A DNA stretch of 64,000 bases from Azolla caroliniana (taxonomy: Eukaryota; Polypodiophyta): contig JBHGNT010000017.1 of the NCBI GenBank assembly GCA_043228905.1, positions 18,786,001 through 18,850,000 on the forward strand. The letters are read 5' to 3'. The notes beneath the pieces were generated by a model, which was not told the DNA's origin, ran no database searches, and saw only the letters and a list, made by a program, of their open reading frames with translations. This document shows positions 1 through 12,200 of the stretch, one piece after another. The position numbers and the translations under genes are program-made. The stretch's first letter is position 1; each line of letters starts with the position of its first letter.

Positions 1-726
1 GCCAAAGCAAATGAAAATCTTCCGAGTCCATTTGATGATGTGGCCACATTGATCTCCAAGTTCGAATCCCAAGGACTATCAAAGGAAGATATGGTCACCC
101 TTTCAGGTGGGCCTTAAAATTAAATTTAAAGGAAGTAAACCTATAGCCATGCAAAAGAGGGGACAATGTAATGCTTAATCAAATACAATGAAGGAAATAA
201 ATCATAGGCATGCAAGCCATGTCAATGGGTTATTTCTACAAAGTTTGCACATACTTGTTTGGAATGTGTGCATGCAAATTATGACTAAATTATGTGCCCA
301 AGTTGTGTATTAGGTGCTCACACTATTGGGAAATCACGATGTATCATTTTTCGAAGTCGTCTCTATAACTTCAACAATACAAGCACAAGTGATCCTACCA
401 TAAATGTGTCGTACTTGAAATTATTAAAGAGCGTTTGCCCTCCATCTGGTGGTGATGATATACCATTTTTCTTAGATGTCAATACTCCCATCCGCTTTGA
501 TAACCAATATTTCACCAATCTTATTTATGGCAAGGGCCTTCTCACTTCTGACCAAGAGTTATTCTCCTCGGATGCCTCTACATCTGCTATTGTTCAAAAC
601 TATGCTCGAAACTACCAAGATTTTTTTGCCAACTTCCCTAAATCCATGATAGCCATGGGAAACTTGAACCCTCTAACTGGAACCTCCGGTCAAGTACGTG
701 CCAATTGTCATTTCATAAATAACTAG
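1..726 (+). CDS. Class III (secretory) peroxidase, 3' part (last two exons)
   Basis: Class III plant peroxidases are secreted haem enzymes that oxidise phenolics with H2O2 in the wall or apoplast. Exons seen: 1-106 and 314-726, with a GT-AG intron at 107-313. The join restores the proximal haem-ligand block LSGAHTIGKSRC. Upstream residues include LPSPFDDVATLISKFESQGL, which fits the helix before the proximal histidine. The Cys in SRC, the Cys in KSVCP and the Cys in VRANCHF match the later conserved disulfide cysteines, and the C terminus VRANCHFINN with a TAG stop is typical for the family. About 174 residues are visible, a little over half of the usual ~320. The signal peptide and distal histidine lie before the window. 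No frameshift or stop is seen, so it looks intact as far as it goes. The exact family member cannot be named. Confidence 0.93.
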
Positions 727-3023
727 TTTTCATTAACAATGAGATACTTTAATTGTATAAATATGTCAACAATAAAATTTGGCCACTTTCATTACAACTA
801 CTTTTTGGCATTTGAGTGGATTAAACAAGAACTGTAATGAGAGTTACAAATGTAATTTAATGGTCAACTTCTTTGTAAGTACTAGACTTTTTAAGGGCAA
901 TCTTATTTGTTTGCACCTGTTATATTATAGAAGAGTTATTGATGTTGATGTTGCAACAGTTAGTTTTTGTAGCAAAGTGTAAGTATGGATGATCTCAAAT
1001 GAAAAGTATGCAATAACAAGCATAAACCAAAAGTCAATGCTCAAGGAATAATCCACAAACTTAAATTTTTGAACAACAAGACCAACCGGTACACCATTGT
1101 CCTTATGCATTTGATTTTGATGCAATAGCCTCATGGACTATGCATAATAATTTGTGGCAATGTAACAAAATATGTAATATGACGTACAAAGGAAACAACC
1201 ACAATGTGCTTCAACATGTGATGTGTTGTTATCCATATAGACTTTGAGCCAAATTTACTATTGAATGCTCGATTAGATATGAGTTCCATTATGTACAAAT
1301 GTGTGAGAACTACACAACAAGATGCACCATGCAAATAACACAACAATAACACTAAAAAGCCTTCAAATTACAGTTGTATTACGAGCATAATTGTAACTGT
1401 AGTAATGGGCTAGGAATGAAGGGTGAGGATTCAATTATCTCAATCCTACGGTGACAGATAACTTTAGAGAATTTCATTTACTTAACCTCTTTTTATAAAT
1501 AAAAAACACAGCCAAGTGTGAAACATTCAAGGGACTACGTTCAAGAGACCAGGGTTTGAGCCTATGTAAGAAGGCTAACTATCTTCATGGGGGGAAGCTC
1601 ATTTCTTTATTGTTTTATATAAAGACTCTGATTGTGTAACTTCACACAGGCGCGCCTCCTTCTCCTTCAAACCCAAGGTACAATCCATTTTCGTACTTGT
1701 TGGTATGGGACATCGATGGGGACTCAAATCTGTCTCTCACCTTCACTAAGGGGTGATTGGGAGGACCAACACCTTTTCTTCCTTATTTCCTTCTTAATTG
1801 GCTTAACATTAATTCCAGTTCTATTAGTTGGATTAGAGCATGATTAATGTTTTCTTGTGTTGGCTATTTTTTGTATGTTTTCCTTAATCTTGAAGCAATT
1901 AATGGAGTGCATTTTCTTGATCCAGAAACAAGAAACTCGAGAATTTCGATATTCTCTGTTTCTTTTTCTTTTCAATTGTGTTAAGCTTTTCTATTCTTTT
2001 CTCTCCTTCAAGCATTAGATACTTTGTTCATCAATATATATGATTTTATGTGGTGGATTTGTCTCGTGTTTAATACCCGTTTAGTATTAGTTGGATGTAG
2101 GTACCTAACTATAATGGGGTCTCTACGACACATGACAAAGCCTCGCTATAGTATGTTTTTCATAAGCAAAATAGATTGATTGAGTTTCCAGAGCAATCAT
2201 CATCAATGCTGAAATAACAGAGATTGTCGAGGAGTAAAGCACATAGTAAAGAAGTAAGCATGTAAGCACATGCCCCAAGCAAGTTTCACCAACTTTTTTC
2301 ATTCGGCCTCAACTATCTTGATTAGAACCCTCAATCATAATATGTTGTATGCACAAGACTCACCCCTTCAGGGGACGTTGTCATAGTGTATTTCGTACAC
2401 TACGTGAAAAACGTATAAAGTACTCGATTTAATAAATATTAAGAAAATATGAGAATACATGTTACATGCATAGGGCAAGATTCAAACCTTGCACCTCCAT
2501 GTTAATAAATTGAAGCTTTACCATTACACTAACACATAATAAGTATTAAAAAAACAGATATCTCAAATACAAAGGTTATTTTCACGTATATTTTTAGGAA
2601 AAACTACTTTTACATGTAGAGTGCATAAAACTTTAGTTAGAAGAAAACACATGATCGAAAAAACTAATCATGCACATCTCACGTGCATGAACATTATTAT
2701 TAGAAGAAAAGCCATAATAGGAAAAGCTATTCATAGTGTGCATGAACACTTTAGAAAAAGCATGATGCTTTCCATGTGGTAGACTATACTTAGCCTCTCC
2801 CATCACTATATAAGGTTGGGGGAAGCAAATTGTAAGCTTGTTGATTCTTGGGTTTTATTGATATTTCTAAATATTGATCTAATTGATTATATTCGTGTGA
2901 TGCATGATTTTCAATCTATCTTTTCTAATCTATTCTAATTTACTATTAGGATTCTAAGGGTTGATTAATCTAATACAATACACTTGTGGGATTCACGAGG
3001 TTTCTATATCTCTTTGTTACAAT
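727..3023. other. Intergenic, AT-rich, decayed repeats
   Basis: No convincing gene. The start is the peroxidase 3' flank. At 1553-1562 there is a B-box-like GGTTTGAGCC, and at 2479-2531 a better tRNA-like A/B box pair on the minus strand, annotated separately. The rest looks like old, unassignable repeat-derived DNA up to copia A1. Confidence 0.6.
2474..2536 (-). repeat. tRNA-like (SINE-type) pol III promoter relic
   Basis: On the minus strand the segment carries an A-box, TAGTGTAATGG (2521-2531), that fits TRGYNNANNNG. A B-box-like GGTTTGAATC (2479-2488) lies at a distance normal for tRNA genes. The sequence does not fold into a good tRNA by eye, so a tRNA-derived SINE head is more likely than a tRNA gene. 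No poly(A) tail or target duplication was established. Confidence 0.4.
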
Positions 3024-3028
3024 CTATT

Positions 3029-3235
3029 TGTCGAATACGAGTGTATAATGGCCGTATTCACACTGTCCCTTTGGACAGCCCAAGTTTGGGCTATTTCTAT
3101 AAATAGCATAAAGGGCAGTTGCCCTAGGATAGTCACTATATAAAGTGACTTTGTAACCCTTAGATGGGATTGTTGTTGTTGTTGTTGGTGGTGGTGGTTA
3201 TTTTGTAACTGTTGATATTGAGAAATATAACGTTT

Positions 3236-3324
<89 letters not shown>

Positions 3325-3403
3325 ATTGCTCATTCATATACGCAGGTTCTTCACCATCACAAATGTTGTTTGTTCTTCCGCACCGATGACCTTGTCCTCA
3401 ACA
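3029..3403 (+). repeat. Copia A1 5' LTR
   Basis: It begins TGTCGAATAC and ends CTCAACA. It contains a GGGCAGTTGCCC hairpin (3113-3124), a TATA box inside a 7-bp inverted repeat (3131-3150), and a long GT repeat followed by a CT repeat (about 3240-3320). The CT tract also occurs in the 3' LTR, but the long GT run does not. Confidence 0.93.
3131..3150 (+). promoter_or_regulatory. TATA box inside a palindrome (copia A1 5' LTR)
   Basis: Left arm AGTCACT, loop ATATAA, right arm AGTGACT: the arms are perfect reverse complements and enclose the likely core promoter. The 3' LTR copy (8409-8428) has one arm mismatch. Confidence 0.6.
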
Positions 3404-4087
3404 TTTGGTATCAGAGAGTTGGAGGTTCTTCAACCTTCTGTCGGCCTTCATCGTACACCACAACATTCTGTTTTTTGTAACTTCTTAAAGAACAGAGAAG
3501 AGAGAAGACAAACAAGAAGTTTGCATCTCACTGTGTTAAATCACTAATTGGAGTAAGCTAGCCGGTTATACTATGTTCCTGTGATTGTAACCACTTGAGG
3601 CGAGCTCCCTGTGCAACACCCGACCCAATCATGCTTCATTCGGTTAAACAACATCCGAATAGGTCACCGGACGCTATTCACCCGCTTGTTGTAACCACCC
3701 GCTTCAGATTGGTCTCCTGGCAACAACCAAATTCGTGCTTCATTCGGCTAATCGACATTCGGGAGGATCAGTTGGATCCGTCCCTCTCATCGCTACAGTT
3801 ATCCGAAGTAGAATCGGCCCAAACAATCGGTTTCTTGTAATCATTATTCGGCATAATATCGGAAGCTAACCGGGCTCACTCCGACTCGGCAACATTCGGG
3901 AAGACCAACCGATTCTATCCCTCAAGTTACCGGAGTCACTCCAAGCAAGTTCAGCAACAAGTATCCGAAACCAAACCGACTCGGGTTCAAAACCAACTAG
4001 AGTGATATCGGGTGAGCCGACCGGCTGCACCCCACTAAGGTTCATAGTCAACTCCAAACCAAGTCTTACCACTCGAAACCAAAGCAG

Positions 4088-7000
4088 ATGGCATCAACAT
4101 CCGGCTCATCGGAGATGAGTCTAAGGAGGTTCGACGGTTCGAACTTCAACTTCTGGAAGGAACAAATGCAGGACTATCTCATAGTCAACGGTCAGATAGA
4201 CCCGATTGAGAATGAAAATCCTCCAGAAGCATACAAGGCAAACGAGTGGCTAAAGCTGGACAGAATTGTCCGCACCACGATTCGGATGCACTTGTCGGAG
4301 TCAGTGTACTTCACAATGCAATCATGCACGACAACTTTTGAACTTTGGAAAACACTGTCGGAAACTTATGAAAAGAAGGTCGTCGCAACGAAGATGTATT
4401 TGATCCGGCGCCTCTACAACTTGCGGATGAAAGAATCTGATTCAGTTCAGGCACACCTCAACGAGTACGAAAGCATAAGCTCCCAAATCTCGTCTCAGGG
4501 GACGACAATCGAGGATGAACTCAGAGCAATGATACTCATGAGTAGCCTCCCCTCTTCATGGGAAACTTTCATTACAACCCTGTGCAATGCTTCAACGACT
4601 GTTGTTAAGTACTCCGAAGTCACGAGCGCAATCCTGACTGAAGCTGCTCCGAGAAAGTCTTTCGCCAAAGACCCGGCAAATGTAGCTTACGTAGTACAAG
4701 GTTCGACCGACTGTTCGAACAACCGGGGAAGAAGTTCTTCCCAACCGCTGAACAATCAGCAAAGCCAGAGCAAGTCTCGGGACAACCGAATCTGCAACTA
4801 TTGCAAGAAACCAGGACACATCAAAGCCGACTATCGGGCACTCAAAGCAAAAACGGACAAAGCTCAGAGAGCGGATCAGAAGAGTAGCCGGCATGAGGAG
4901 GTCAACTACGTCGGCTCTTCAGCCGAAATTTTGACGACTGACCCGAACATATTGTTCATAGAGAACCTAATCGAATCATAAGTTCTGCTTACGACTGAGG
5001 AATTGAGCACATGGCTCTTGGACTCGGGCGCATCGTATCATGTGACACCTCACCGATCTCAGTTTCGGTAATACTCGAACCGACACTCCAACTCAGTTCG
5101 AGTCAGAAACTCGCAGCATTGTGCTATAATCGAAATCGGCACCGTAGAGCCCAACCTTCCGAGTGGCTCTACACTCGTACTACACAATGTCTGACACGTT
5201 CCTGAGTTCTCAAGACCCTTGATCTCAGTCGGACAGCTTGGCGAAGCCGGCATCCGTGCCGGGTTCTCATCAGGAGGGTGGACACTCCACAAAGGGAACC
5301 TCCTGCTTGCTCGAGGACCAAAGGTACACTCTTTGTACCCTTTATATGTCACACTCAAAGAGGGTGACTTATTTCTGGTTGATATCCCCGTGTCATCGTT
5401 ATGGCACAGACGACTTGGACACCTCAGCAAGGCCGGCATAATGCACTTATCCAGAGCCGGTTACATCCCCAAACTCTCCTTCTCGGATCACCAATTCTGC
5501 GAGCATTGCCAGTACGGCAAACAGGTAGCCGCATCACACCCGACATCAGCACCATGAGAATCGAGTCCCCTCGATTTGGTCCACTCGGATGTCTGTGGCC
5601 CGATGCCACATAAGTCTCTCGGCGGTGCTTCGTACTTCGTCAGTTTCATTGACAACTCGACTCGGAAGGTGTGGGCTTACCCCATTAGAACCAAAGATCG
5701 GGTGTTCTTGATCTTCTCTGAATGGCTTGCAATGGTCGAAAATCAGACCGGTCGGAAACTGAAATGTCTCCGAACTGACAACAGAGGAGAATTCAAGTAT
5801 GAAGAATTCGTCAAATTTTGCCGAGGACGCGGCATTCGACGTGAATACACGGCAACTTATAGTCCGGAGCATAACAGAATTGCAGAACGCATGAATCAGA
5901 TGATTCAAGAACGCGTAGTATCCATGCTCCAACACTCCAGACTGTCAGATGGCTTCTGGGCGGAGGCTCTACTTACGGTTGTACACATAATCAATATGTT
6001 GCCAAGTAGACCTCTAGGACTTAAAATACCTCAGGAAATATGGACCGGCAGTAAGCCAAGTTATGACAAGCTGAGGATCTTTGACTGCGAGGCATATGCC
6101 CTCATACCGAAAGACGACCGTCGGAAACTCGAACCAAGATAAAGGAAATGCGTTTTCTTTGGATATCGACCCGACGGCGAGATTGGATACCGACTCTAGG
6201 ACCCCGAGCATAGACAAATCGTCCGAAGTTCGAACGTTGTGTTCAACGAGTCGACTATGCATAAAAAGCCGAAAGGCCTATTGAAGTTCAAAGGGTTATT
6301 CCAAAGTGCCAACCCTTCATGAAGGCCCTGCCCACAACACGAGATCGGTTTCACGGGTAACCAACACCTCTCGTTCTGAATCCACCGATTCAGCACAGCC
6401 GAATGGCTCGGCTTCCGACCATCCGACATCTATACCCGGTGCGACCAATCCAGTCATACCTCGAAGATCCGAGAGACTGTCGCAACCTTCGAAAAGATAC
6501 TCTCCTGGAATTTTCTTTACCGACGCCGGCGAATTGACGTCTTACGAAGAAGCATCGACATCTGCCGACTCAGCCACCTAGCATCTGGCGATGGAGTCGG
6601 AAATGCAGTCCATTCACGCAAACAAGACTTGGGACTTGGTCGAATTACAGAAGAATCGGCGTGCTCTTCCGTGCAAGTGGGTCTATCGACTAAAAGAGAC
6701 ATCCGACTCAACCAACCCAAAGTACAAGGCCCGATTAGTTGCAAAGGGATTTCGACAAGAACATGGCATCGACTTCGACGAAATCTTTTCACCAGTGGTG
6801 AAAATGACAACCCTTCGTTTCATGCTCGACATCGTGGCCGCCGACAACTTGGAGCTGATTCAGCTAGATGTAAAAACGGCATTCCTCCACGGTGACCTAT
6901 AGGAGGAAATCTATATGGAGCAGCCGAAAGGCTTTGTGGCATCCGGCCAGGAACATCTAGTTTGCTGACTCAAGAAGAGTTTATATGGCCTGAAACAGGC

Positions 7001-8111
7001 ACCCCGACAGTGGTACAAGAAGTTCGACGACTTCATCCAATTGGTCGGCTTCTCCAAGAGCGATGAGGACCACTGTCTCTTCACCAAAACAGCTCAAGAC
7101 GGGTCTCCCGTCTTCCTCATCATTTACGTGGATAACATGCTACTCTCCGGTCGACATGTCGGAGAGCTCACTGAACTCGTTCGGAAACTATGGTTGAAGT
7201 TTGCCATGAAGGACCTCGGTCCGGCAAGACACATACTTGGTATGAAGATTAGTCGGCATCGCGATAAACAACCACTTTTCTTGTCTCAAACCGACTACAT
7301 CGGACGTGTCTTGGAACGCTTCAACATGCGCTCGGCCAAGTCTGCTTCGACCCCGCTCCCCATTAACCTTCGACTATCTCATCGAGACTGCCCGACATCC
7401 GGTCCGGAGGGGGAAGATATGAAGTCAGTATCGTATGCACCGGCAGTCTGCTCCCTTATGTACACGATGGTCGCGACACGGCCTGATGTTTCTCACGTCG
7501 TAGGAGTCGTCTACAGATTCATGCACAACCCAGGCCGATCGCATTGGAATGCAGTCAAGCATGTGTTCAAATATCTAGTTGGCACAAAAGACCACAACAT
7601 TCTTTTTGGCCCGAACTCAACCTCAGGCGTAGTTGGTTACACCGACTCGGACTTCGCCGGCTGCGTGGACAGTCGGAAATCAACAACCGGATACTACTTC
7701 AAATTCGGCAATGGAGCAATCTCGTGGAAGTCGAAACTCTAGGAGTGCACAACCACCTCAATGACCGATTCAGCAGAATATGTAGTCGGGTTCGACGCAG
7801 CAAAAGAAGCCTTATGGCTCAGTTGGCTGGTGCACACGTTTCGACAAGTCGACTCCGACTCGGCTCCAGTTGTCTACAGTGACAGTCAGGGTGCTATTGC
7901 TTTGTCAAAGAATCCGGTTCACCACAATGCCTCCAAGCATATCGACGTTTGATATCACTTCGTTCGGGACTGCATCATTTCAAGGAAAATCGGTCTCGAG
8001 AAGATATCCACAACCGATAATGTCATAGATGGAATGACCAAGTGTCTTTCGGCGGATCGTTTCCGGTCCCTTCGGCACCAGATGGGTGTAACGAAAAATC
8101 GGTCTAGTTAA
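4088..8111 (+). pseudogene. Copia A1 gag-pol polyprotein, disabled
   Basis: The gag part opens at 4088 (MASTSGSSEMSLRRFDGSNF) and runs to a TAA at 4979-4981. Its zinc knuckle reads CNYCKKPGHIKADY, with the last Cys replaced by Tyr. In the same frame follow the protease motif LLDSGASYH (about 5020), integrase with the HHCC-type region (about 5400-5520) and the DDE core (HSDVCGPM, LRTDNRGEF), then a frameshift between about 6140 and 6300. RT, RNase H and the C terminus follow to a TAA at 8109-8111. The RT active site is YVDN instead of YVDD (about 7127). Further in-frame stops lie at 5069, 5192, 5555, 6580, 6900, 6966 and 7739. Many look like C-to-T or G-to-A changes. It cannot encode a working polyprotein. 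Confidence 0.92.
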
Positions 8112-8306
8112 AGTCAGACACACAGCACAAGATGGTTTCGGACAACCGACATCGGTCCTTTGAGGATCGGCTTCAACTCTTCCGACCCGACTGGTTCGGT
8201 CTTCTGTCTTCAGATCTTGCCGACTCTAACAAAACCGATCTGTCCGATAAACCTTGTATATACCTGTAATTTCAGATAACCCGTGTATACACCCATTACG
8301 GGGGAG

Positions 8307-8620
8307 TGTCGAATACAAGTGTATAATGGCTGTATTCACATTGTCCCTTTGGACAGCCCAAGTTTGGGCTATTTTTGTAAATAGCATAAAGGGCAGTTGC
8401 CCTAGGATAGTCACTATATAAAGTGATTTTGTAACCCTTAGATGGGGTTGTTTTTGTTGGTGGTGGTTATTTTGTAACTGTTGATATTGAGAAATATAAC
8501 GTTTCTTTTGTGCCTCTCTCTCTCTCTCTCTCTCTCTGTGTATTGCACATTCATATACGCAAGTTCTTCACCATCACAAATGTTGTTTGTTCTTCCGCAC
8601 TGACGACCTTGTCCCCAACA
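8307..8620 (+). repeat. Copia A1 3' LTR
   Basis: It aligns with the 5' LTR from TGTCGAATAC to CCCCAACA with scattered substitutions and a much shorter microsatellite (CT only). The target duplication CTATT follows directly. Confidence 0.93.
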
Positions 8621-8636
8621 CTATTAACATTCCTAT

Positions 8637-9243
8637 TGAAGAGAATTGCGCAGAATACTGCTTGGCCACAACCGAGTCTTGAATCACTTCAACGAGAATG
8701 AAACACAGAAATGGGAAACAGAGAGTGAACGCATGTACACACACACACACACACACACACACCGATACAGAGTACACAGGATGTTTACGTGGAAAAACCA
8801 TGGGAGCCCACAGACTCCAAACTAACACTATGAAGAAAGAGGGTACACTCAGAGACTCAGAGGCAACGACCTCGAGCTCAGTTTCTTCGCCAAGCGGCGG
8901 TTACAACAAAAACCGTTTTGTATCTCACTCACTCTCTCTCTTTGTCACTCACTCTGTACAACAGTTATACATACAATAATATAACAACCACCACACATAA
9001 ATTGATTGCCCTATGTCATATTTATACTTATATGAACTTAGGGCTATTTACAAATATAGCCTCAATAAGCTTACTCAAAACATATTTACAAATATGTCTT
9101 CCGGTTCTCACCGGGTTCATCCGATCTGGTTTCCGGATCTCTTCCAGTTCTCACTTGATCCATCTAATCTAGTTTCCGAATCTCTTCCGGTTCTCACCGG
9201 GCCCTCTTCATCCATAACCGGATCCCATCCAGAGGGACCAACA
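8637..9243 (-). repeat. Copia C left LTR (3' LTR)
   Basis: It contains a CA repeat near 8740-8762, a short CT tract near 8930, and the TATA-type palindrome at 9008-9044. It has a short deletion near its end relative to the right LTR. Confidence 0.9.
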
Positions 9244-12200
9244 ATCTTCCCCTTCACTCCAGCATGGGATGTCTCGCCAGCCCGATCCGCTTTCGGCACA
9301 CATTCAATTTGTTGGTTGTCAACACCTTGGTCAACATATTCCTCCGTGTGAATCTTTGTTAACACAAACTCTTGATCTTCTACTCTCTCTTGGATCCAGT
9401 GGTACCTCCGTTGGATATGTTTTGTCTGGGAATGGTAGGCCACATTCTTCGCAAGGTGGATGGTATTTTGACTATCGCAGTAGAGTCGGTATTCCTCCTG
9501 TTGGATCCCTAGCTCTCTGATGAAGTCCTTCATCTAGATTGTCTCCTTGTCGGCTTCTACAACTGCCATGTACTCCGCCTCTATGGTTGACAAAGCAACC
9601 GTCTTCTGCAGCCTCCACTGCCATGATACCGCTCCCCCTGCATAAGTCATGACATATCCGGATGTAGACTGGCTGGTATTTGCATCAGCCGACATATCCG
9701 AATCCGTGAATCCATCAAGTTGGGGATTACCAGAGCCGAACTGGAGGCACATACTCAAGGTGCCTTTCAGATACCAGAGTATCCACTGGACTGCGTTCCA
9801 GTGCTCTTTTCTGGGATTGCTCATGAACCAGCTCACCACTTCGACTGCATATCCGATATCCGGCCAGGTACATACCATCGCGTACATCAAGCTTTCGATG
9901 GTAGAGGCATATGGTATCTTCATCATATCTGTCTTCTCTGTCTTTGACCTCAAACTTTGTTTTCCAGATAGCTTGCAGTTTTTCGGAAGTGTCGATCCGA
10001 CCGGTTTCGCCTCCAACATGTTGAACCGTTGAAGCACTTTTGTCATGTACTTCTCCTGTGACAACCACAACAACTTCTTCAACGGGTCCCGAATGATGTG
10101 CATTCCCAATATTGGTCTTGCCGAACCCAAGTCTTTCATTGAGAAGGTCCGGTTTAGAGCCTTCTTCAGCATCCGAATCTTGCCTTGGTCTCGTTCGACG
10201 ATCAACATATCATCCACATATAGGAGGAGTATCAGGAAATCTCCTCCATCAAATTTCTTCACAAACACGCAATGATCAGCCAACGTCTTGTGGTACCCTT
10301 GGTCGGTCATGAAGGAGTCGAACTTTCGGTACCATTGCCGGGGAGCTTGTTTCAGTCCATATAAGCTCTTCTTTAGCCGGCACACTAGGTGCTCCTTCCC
10401 TTTCTTCTCAAATCCTTCCGGTTGATGCATGTAGATCTCTTCTTCGAGGTCACCATGGAGGAATGTCATCTTGACATCCAATTGTTGTACATCGAGGTCC
10501 ATGCTTGCTTCTATGCTCAATACCGTCCGAATGGATGTCATCTTTACTACTAGGGCAACGATCTCATCGAAGTTCACTCCTTTCTTCTACTGGAAGCCCT
10601 TCACCACAATTCGGGCCTTATACCTTGGTGAATTTCCGGCATCTCCCAGTTTCACCGTGTACACCCACTTGTTCCGGAGTGCTATCTTCCCTTTCGACAA
10701 CTCCGTCAGTTCATATGTGTGATTCTCATGTAGGGAATCCATCTCATCCTGCATGGCATTCAACCACTTGCAGTTGTGGGCGTCTCTCTTTGCTTCTTCG
10801 AAGCTTTCCGGCTCCCTCTTATCGGTTAGCAACACATGCTCTGCATCCGGAAATCTCTGGGGGGCTCTTCTCTCTCAGAGAGGATATCTCCGTCCTTGGT
10901 TTCTGACTATCGGTTCCTCTGTTTGTTCCTCATCTGAATCCGATTCGGGATCTTGTCCGGTTCCGGTGTCTCCTTCTTCTTCTTCTTCTTCGATCAGTTT
11001 GGTTTCTTGTCTGTATCCGGCCGGTTCGTCGAGTGTCATCCGGTTTTCAACCGGGTATGTCCTTGTGTCCTCAAGCTGGTTTTCATTGGATGATCCGAAG
11101 TTCATCACCTTCGTCTCCGACTCCCAATCAGCAATGGTCTTGTCTTCCATGAAGACTATGTCTCGACTCCGGAACACCTTCTTGTCGACCAGATCCCACA
11201 CCCAGTAACCGAACTCATCATCGTCATATCCAAGGAATATGCATGGCCTGGACTTAGAATCGAACTTTACTCTCTTGTCCTTTGCTACATGCACATATGC
11301 GAGACACCCGAACACCTTCAGATGCCGGTAAGACACGTCCTTACCGGTCTATAGTCTTTGCATTGTGTCTCCGTCCAAGGGGACTAAGGGTGATTTGTTT
11401 ATCACATAGGTCGTCGTCGTCAACGCCTCAGCCCAAAAGGTCTTGGGTAACTTTGCATGTGCTAGCATGCTCCGAACTCTATCCATCACGGTCCGGTTCA
11501 TCCGTTCAGCCAACCCATTCAATTCCGGCGTCTTAGGCAGGGTGAATTGGAGCCAAATTCCCTTCGACCGGCAGTACTCCTTGAACTACCCCCGATATTC
11601 TCCCTTGTTGTTCGCTCAAACCGCCTTCAGCTTCCAGCCGGTTTCTCTTTCCACTCTCGCGTGGAGCTCCTTGAAGACGGATAGCACCTGATCCTTCGTC
11701 TTCAACGGTGAGACCCACAGCTTCCGGCTGTGGTCATCTATGAGCATCACGAAGTACTGCGATTTGGCATGTGACTTCGTGTCCACTTGACACACATCAG
11801 TATGCACCAGCTCCAGTGGTGCATTCCATCTCATCGGTGGTCTTGGCTGGAAGGAGTTTCGGTTTTGCTTGTCGACAAGACAATCAGTGCACTTCTCAAG
11901 TTGCATGTCCTTCACCAAAATGAGATTGTCTTCGACAAGTCTCTTCATTTCCATCTCACTCATGTGACACAGTCTTTTGTGCCACAACTCACCGACAGTG
12001 TCGGATGCTACGTTCACTTCTTCCCGGCATATCCGAGCATGCATCAAATACATCGTGTTGACCTTCCAGGCTCGAGCCACTATTAGGATCCCTTTGTTGA
12101 ACTTCATGACTCCATTCCGGATGCTACCCGTGTAGCCTTCATCATCTAGCCGACCAGCTGATATGAGGTTCAGTCGAACCTCCGGAACGTGTTGGACATC

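Larger units (their letters stand above)
3029..8620 (+). mobile_element. Copia A1: full-length Ty1/copia LTR retrotransposon, decayed
   Basis: 5' LTR 3029-3403 and 3' LTR 8307-8620 both run TGTCGAATAC...CAACA. The 5-bp target duplication CTATT is exact (3024-3028 and 8621-8625). A primer-binding site TGGTATCAGAG (3406-3416), matching the 3' end of initiator Met tRNA, follows the 5' LTR by 2 bp. A purine tract ending GGGGGAG (8301-8306) precedes the 3' LTR. Domain order gag-protease-integrase-RT-RNase H is that of Ty1/copia. The 5' LTR is 61 bp longer, mainly from a GT repeat at about 3240-3291. Several stops and one frameshift make it non-autonomous. The same family recurs as A2. Confidence 0.95.

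Noticed and set aside
1632-1847. 71-codon plus-strand frame
   Set aside because: No recognisable motif, no splice support, in decayed intergenic DNA.
2474-2536. A functional tRNA gene
   Set aside because: The A and B boxes are present but no convincing acceptor or anticodon stems were found; a SINE relic is more likely.
3212-3547. Frame encoding poly-Cys-Val and poly-Ser-Leu
   Set aside because: Pure GT and CT microsatellite in the copia A1 5' LTR.
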